Assembly (NCBI GenBank): GCA_903907865.1
Contig: CAIVPR010000171.1
Span: 1-64,000, forward strand
Length of the DNA: 64,000 nucleotides
Origin: an uncultured Acidobacteriia bacterium
GTDB lineage: Bacteria; Acidobacteriota; Terriglobia; Bryobacterales; Bryobacteraceae
Direction of reading: 5' to 3'
A model generated the notes under the pieces. That model saw only the letters and a program-made list of their open reading frames with translations, was not told where the DNA came from and did no database searches. Of this stretch, positions 60,995 to 64,000 are shown piece after piece; within the stretch, counting starts at the first letter, position 1, and each line of letters begins with the position of its first letter. The translations under genes were made by a program, and so were the position numbers.

Positions 60995-61234
60995 ATGAAA
61001 GTGAAGACCTCGGTTACCTTGTCTCGCGAGCTGTTGGCAGAGATTGATCGACGCGACGCCGTCGGCAATGGCAACGGACGCTCCGCATTTCTCGAAGTGG
61101 CAATAAAAGACTATCTGTGGCGACTGCAACGGGCGGAAGAGGATCGTCAAGATGCCGAGATCTTGAGCCGATGCTCCGACCGACTTAATCGCGACACTGC
61201 CGAGACGCTGGAAATCGTCGAGTCCCTCAAATAG
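60995..61234 (+). CDS. mazE: Ribbon-helix-helix antitoxin (MazE-like)
   Basis: A 79-residue protein. The N-terminal MKVKTSVTLSRELLAEIDRR is a ribbon-helix-helix strand/helix; RSAFLEVAIKDYLWRLQRAE gives the second helix. The C-terminal acidic tail (EEDRQDAEILSRCSDRLNRD) probably inhibits the toxin. One base separates its stop from the mazF start. Autorepression is likely from the family; no operator was identified. Confidence 0.85.
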   Translation: MKVKTSVTLSRELLAEIDRRDAVGNGNGRSAFLEVAIKDYLWRLQRAEEDRQDAEILSRCSDRLNRDTAETLEIVESLK

Positions 61235-61235
61235 C

Positions 61236-61586
61236 ATGCGGCGGGGCGAACTTTATCTGGTCAGCCGACCGTCTCCGCTCGATCCCCGGAAACAGCGGGT
61301 TTTCTTGGTTGTCAGCCGGCAACTCGCGCTTGACTCAAACCTATCCACCGCCATATGCGTTCCTGTCTACTCCAACCACGACGGACTTCGAACCCAAGTT
61401 GCAATCGGGATCGACGAAGGAATGAAGCACGAAAGCAGCGTCCACTGCGATGAACTGCATTCCATACCGAAAGTGAAACTGACGCGTTACGTCGGCAGCT
61501 TGGGACCGTTGAAAATGAGCGAGGTGGACCGCGCTTTGGCGCGAGCCTTGGGCATCGATCAGCGTACTCCCGAGTGGGTAAACTGA
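61236..61586 (+). CDS. mazF: MazF/PemK-type mRNA interferase
   Basis: A 116-residue toxin. MRRGELYLVSRPSPLDPRKQ carries the loop and RGE opening; RVFLVVSRQLALDSNLSTAI and CVPVYSNHDGLRTQVAIGID form the barrel; HESSVHCDELHSIPKVKLTR then YVGSLGPLKMSEVDRALARA completes the fold. The basic residues near the start and the conserved Ser/Thr suggest an active ribonuclease. The last base overlaps the ATG of the HEAT-repeat gene (TGATG at 61584-61588). Confidence 0.88.
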   Translation: MRRGELYLVSRPSPLDPRKQRVFLVVSRQLALDSNLSTAICVPVYSNHDGLRTQVAIGIDEGMKHESSVHCDELHSIPKVKLTRYVGSLGPLKMSEVDRALARALGIDQRTPEWVN

Positions 61587-62518
61587 TGCGCCCCGACCCC
61601 ACCCAAGCCGCCCTGGCCCGCCTCGACGACATCCTCCTCCACACCCCCGAGGGCCGATCCGCTTTCGTCAAAGCCCTTTCCGCCAAATCCAACCTGGTTG
61701 TCGCCAAGGCCGCGCGCATCATCGGCAACGCCCAGTGGCTCGAACTCCGCGACGAACTCACCACCGTCGCCAATCAACTCATCGACCGGGGCGGGGAAGG
61801 CGACAAGGGCTGCACCGCTCTCCTCGCCACCTGCCGCGCGCTCGTAGCCATGGACCACGACGTCCCCGACCTTTACCTCCGCGGCATCCGCTACGTCCAG
61901 CAGGAACCCGGCTGGGGCGGGGCATCGGACACTGCCGTCGACGTGCGCTCCACCTGCGCCATGGGCCTCGTCAACAGCAGCCACCTCCACAAACTGCGCG
62001 ATTTGGTGCCGCTTCTGGTCGATCCGGCCTGGGGGGCCCGCGCCGGAGCCATCCGGGCCATTTCCGTCGTCGGGTCCGAGGCCGCCTCGCTGCTCGTGCG
62101 CTTCAAAATGCTCGCAGGCGACCGAGACACCGAGGTCATGTCGGAATGCTTCTCCGCCATGCTCGCGATGGAAGGAGCGGAGGGCGTCAAACTCGTCTCC
62201 CGCTTTGTCGGAGCCTCGAATTCGGAGATCCAAGAGGCCGCGATCCTCGCTCTCGGAGCGAGCCGGCGTTCCGACGCCATCGACTTGCTGAAAGCTTCCG
62301 CCGCGCGCGTCGGGGACCCGACGTTGCGCAAGATCGTCCTGCTCGCGCTGTCGACGTCCCGCACCGAGGCCGCCATCGATTTCCTGTTGCAACTAGTGGA
62401 AACAGGTCCGGTCGGAGCTTCGAACGACGCCAAGGAAGCCCTCGACCTGCACCGCGAGGACCGCGCTCTCCAGGAACGCCTTCAGACGGCCCTGCGTGCA
62501 CGGGCGCTCAAAGGCTGA
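61586..62518 (+). CDS. HEAT-repeat protein coupled to mazEF
   Basis: A 310-residue protein of alpha-helical repeats: LARLDDILLHTPEGRSAFVK, DTAVDVRSTCAMGLVNSSHL, GARAGAIRAISVVGSEAASL, DTEVMSECFSAMLAMEGAEG, NSEIQEAAILALGASRRSDA and DPTLRKIVLLALSTSRTEAA. These are HEAT/PBS-lyase-like repeats of about 35 residues. No catalytic part is seen. The start ATG 61586 overlaps the mazF stop, so it is translated with the toxin, an unusual third gene. It is convergent with yceH; the stops are one base apart. Confidence 0.8.
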   Translation: MRPDPTQAALARLDDILLHTPEGRSAFVKALSAKSNLVVAKAARIIGNAQWLELRDELTTVANQLIDRGGEGDKGCTALLATCRALVAMDHDVPDLYLRGIRYVQQEPGWGGASDTAVDVRSTCAMGLVNSSHLHKLRDLVPLLVDPAWGARAGAIRAISVVGSEAASLLVRFKMLAGDRDTEVMSECFSAMLAMEGAEGVKLVSRFVGASNSEIQEAAILALGASRRSDAIDLLKASAARVGDPTLRKIVLLALSTSRTEAAIDFLLQLVETGPVGASNDAKEALDLHREDRALQERLQTALRARALKG

Positions 62519-62519
62519 G

Positions 62520-63173
62520 CTACATCACCGATTCGAGCAGCCGCCGCAGTTCCGCCACCTCGGCACGCAGCGCCGCCACATCCTCTTCCAGCGCCGCAAC
62601 CCGGTCGTGGGACCGGGCCGGAGCGTGCGCCACCGCCGCAACACCCTCGTCGATTGCACCTGCCAGCGTCTGCGCCCAGCGCGGTTCCTTCATGCCCGGT
62701 GCCGGTGCCAGCTTCTGGACCAACGGCCCGCCATCGCGCGACTTCAGCTTCTGCAGCACCAACTCGACCTCGTCGAGGTCCGTAAAGGTGTAGATCCGGT
62801 CCGTGCGGCCCTTGATCTCGCCGACCGTATGCTGTCCGCGCAACATGAGTACGCAAAGGATCGCAGTCTCGCGACGGCCCAGATTCAGCCGTTCCACAAA
62901 CCGCTGGCCATACTTGGGGACCCGGCTGCCGCCGGTGCGTTCCATGACCAAACCCTTGGCGCGCAGGTCGTGGAGGAGGGAAAGAACATCGTTCTCGGAG
63001 TACTCGGTAACCGGAAACCGATTGGTCTTCTGGTTGCAGGCGGCGGTCAGGCCGTTCGCCGTCATGGGGTAATACTCGGGCGTGGTGGCCTCTTTTTCGA
63101 TCAGGGCACCAAGTACGCGAACTTCTTCGGATGAGAGGAGGGGAATTTCTACGACGGAATCCACTCCCCCCAC
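62520..63173 (-). CDS. yceH: YceH-family (DUF480) winged-helix protein
   Basis: A 217-residue protein. LLSSEEVRVLGALIEKEATT is the DUF480 opening; ANGLTAACNQKTNRFPVTEY and VLSLLHDLRAKGLVMERTGG are the paired winged helices; RRETAILCVLMLRGQHTVGE and IKGRTDRIYTFTDLDEVELV form the second. The C-terminus is a short coiled coil (RVAALEEDVAALRAEVAELR). The function is poorly known; a role in oxidative stress has been suggested for homologues. It lies 10 bases after obgE on the same strand. Confidence 0.9.
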   Translation of the reverse strand: MGGVDSVVEIPLLSSEEVRVLGALIEKEATTPEYYPMTANGLTAACNQKTNRFPVTEYSENDVLSLLHDLRAKGLVMERTGGSRVPKYGQRFVERLNLGRRETAILCVLMLRGQHTVGEIKGRTDRIYTFTDLDEVELVLQKLKSRDGGPLVQKLAPAPGMKEPRWAQTLAGAIDEGVAAVAHAPARSHDRVAALEEDVAALRAEVAELRRLLESVM

Positions 63174-63183
63174 ATTATCAGAG

Positions 63184-64000
63184 TTAGGGTAGGGTTGTAC
63201 CGCTCGGGGTCTCGATCACAGCCATGACCTGTTCGCCCAAAACAAATTTCAGGGTCTCGATCCCTTGGCCGGTGGCACTGGAAATCTCGTAGAACGGCAT
63301 CCCGCGCTCTTCCGCCAGCTTGCGGACCGCAGCTACCTTCTCCGGCTCTTGCGCGGCATCCATTTTGCTCGCCAGCACGATCATGGGTTTTTCCGCCAGC
63401 GTGGGGCTGAACGATTCCAGTTCATGCAGCAGCGTAAGGAAGTCGTGCTCGGGATCGCGCCCGGTCTCCGACATGTCCACCAGATGCACCAGCACCTTGC
63501 AGCGCTCGATGTGCTTCAGGAACTGGATGCCCAGACCCCTGCCCTCGTGCGCGCCTTCGATGATGCCGGGGATGTCGGCTACCACGAACGACCGGTGGTC
63601 CGGCATCTGCACGACGCCAAGATTCGGTTCCAGCGTGGTGAACGGGTAGTCGGCAATCTTCGGCTTGGCCGCCGAGATACGCGAAATCAGCGTCGACTTG
63701 CCCGCGTTCGGATAACCCGCCAGTCCAACGTCGGCCAAGAGACGCAACTTCAGTTGCAGCGTCTTGAATTCGCCGGGCTTGCCGTCCTCGTGCTCGGTCG
63801 GGGCCTGGTGGACCGGGCCGACAAAGCGCGCGTTGCCGCGACCGCCCCGTCCGCCGCGCGCAGCCTGCCAAGTCTCGCCCGCCACCGTGAAGTCGTAGAG
63901 TTCCTCGCCGGTTTCGAAGTCGTACACCGTGGTGCCGACCGGAACCTCGACAACGATGCTCTCGCCTTCCTTGCCGGAACAGTTGCTGCCCTCGCCGTGC
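63184..64000 (-). CDS. obgE: Obg-family GTPase (5' end beyond the window)
   Basis: Partial: 271 residues to the stop at 63184. The frame is open to the window edge, beginning HGEGSNCSGKEGESIVVEVP (the glycine-rich Obg fold). G1 is GYPNAGKSTLI, switch I is DYPFTTLEPNLG, G3 is VADIPGIIEGAHEGRGLG and G4 is ASKMD (NKxD is usual). It ends soon after the G domain and lacks the long C-terminal OCT domain. Functions in 50S ribosome assembly and stringent response. Upstream partner of yceH in an operon. Confidence 0.93.
   Translation of the reverse strand, partial: HGEGSNCSGKEGESIVVEVPVGTTVYDFETGEELYDFTVAGETWQAARGGRGGRGNARFVGPVHQAPTEHEDGKPGEFKTLQLKLRLLADVGLAGYPNAGKSTLISRISAAKPKIADYPFTTLEPNLGVVQMPDHRSFVVADIPGIIEGAHEGRGLGIQFLKHIERCKVLVHLVDMSETGRDPEHDFLTLLHELESFSPTLAEKPMIVLASKMDAAQEPEKVAAVRKLAEERGMPFYEISSATGQGIETLKFVLGEQVMAVIETPSGTTLP

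Overview
The window reads as chromosomal DNA of a high-GC soil Acidobacteriota, most likely of the Solibacter/Bryobacter group. This is an inference from family content. It carries a TIGR03435-type soil-associated protein, a TIGR03436-type VWFA protein, an Oar-like TonB receptor with an N-terminal carboxypeptidase-regulatory domain, five PEP-CTERM proteins or relics, a DUF1800/DUF1501 pair, an ECF42 sigma factor with its DGPF partner, and Tat- or Sec-exported beta-propellers. No rRNA, tRNA or CRISPR array was seen.

Layout. 1-1.2 kb is a decayed defence-like patch: a truncated MazG-like gene and a frameshifted YgjP-like metallopeptidase. 1.3-13.7 kb holds a protein with a repeat-encoded tail, a propeller / TIGR03435 / TonB receptor block, a tandemly duplicated PEP-CTERM gene (one copy stopped by a nonsense codon), a propeller plus polysaccharide deacetylase, a sterol-desaturase-like protein and two exported proteins. 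13.7-20.3 kb has a DUF4143 ATPase, a PEP-CTERM protein, a methyltransferase and a coupled peptidase / NatA / NatB operon. 20.3-20.7 kb contains no protein gene, but it has a REP-like palindrome and a strong candidate small RNA carrying two anti-Shine-Dalgarno CUCCUCCGA motifs. 20.7-30.3 kb is largely housekeeping: rnc with TPR genes, glgA, trxA, an mhqO/mhqD-like pair with a glycosyltransferase, and lysS followed by lolC. 31.6-41.4 kb mixes a HEPN-type pair, DUF1800/DUF1501, DGPF/ECF42, an unknown/PIN pair, nth and a PEP-CTERM protein.

41.6-44.3 kb is the most unusual locus: a TIR/FxsC-like gene, split by an apparent one-base deletion, overlapping a gene for a KGGxGR-type P-loop ATPase. It resembles the FxsC/FxsT core of NTP-dependent conflict systems, but without the FxSxx peptide or radical SAM parts. 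44.3-53 kb has a cyclase, a nucleoside permease, a second propeller paralogue, clpX, a DapA-superfamily aldolase, a DsbA-like thioredoxin, and a PEP-CTERM gene next to an ECF sigma / membrane protein / lipoprotein trio. 53-64 kb has a glycosyltransferase, ahcY divergent from an ArsR-methyltransferase (SahR-like) regulator with a visible operator, higBA with a palindromic operator, a Uma2 relic, a VWFA / DUF1080 / esterase run, mazEF, a HEAT-repeat protein, yceH and the 3' part of obgE, which runs off the window end.

Genes are tightly packed, with many ATGA, TGATG and GTGA overlaps. Long reading frames antisense to real genes are common because of the high GC and were left out.
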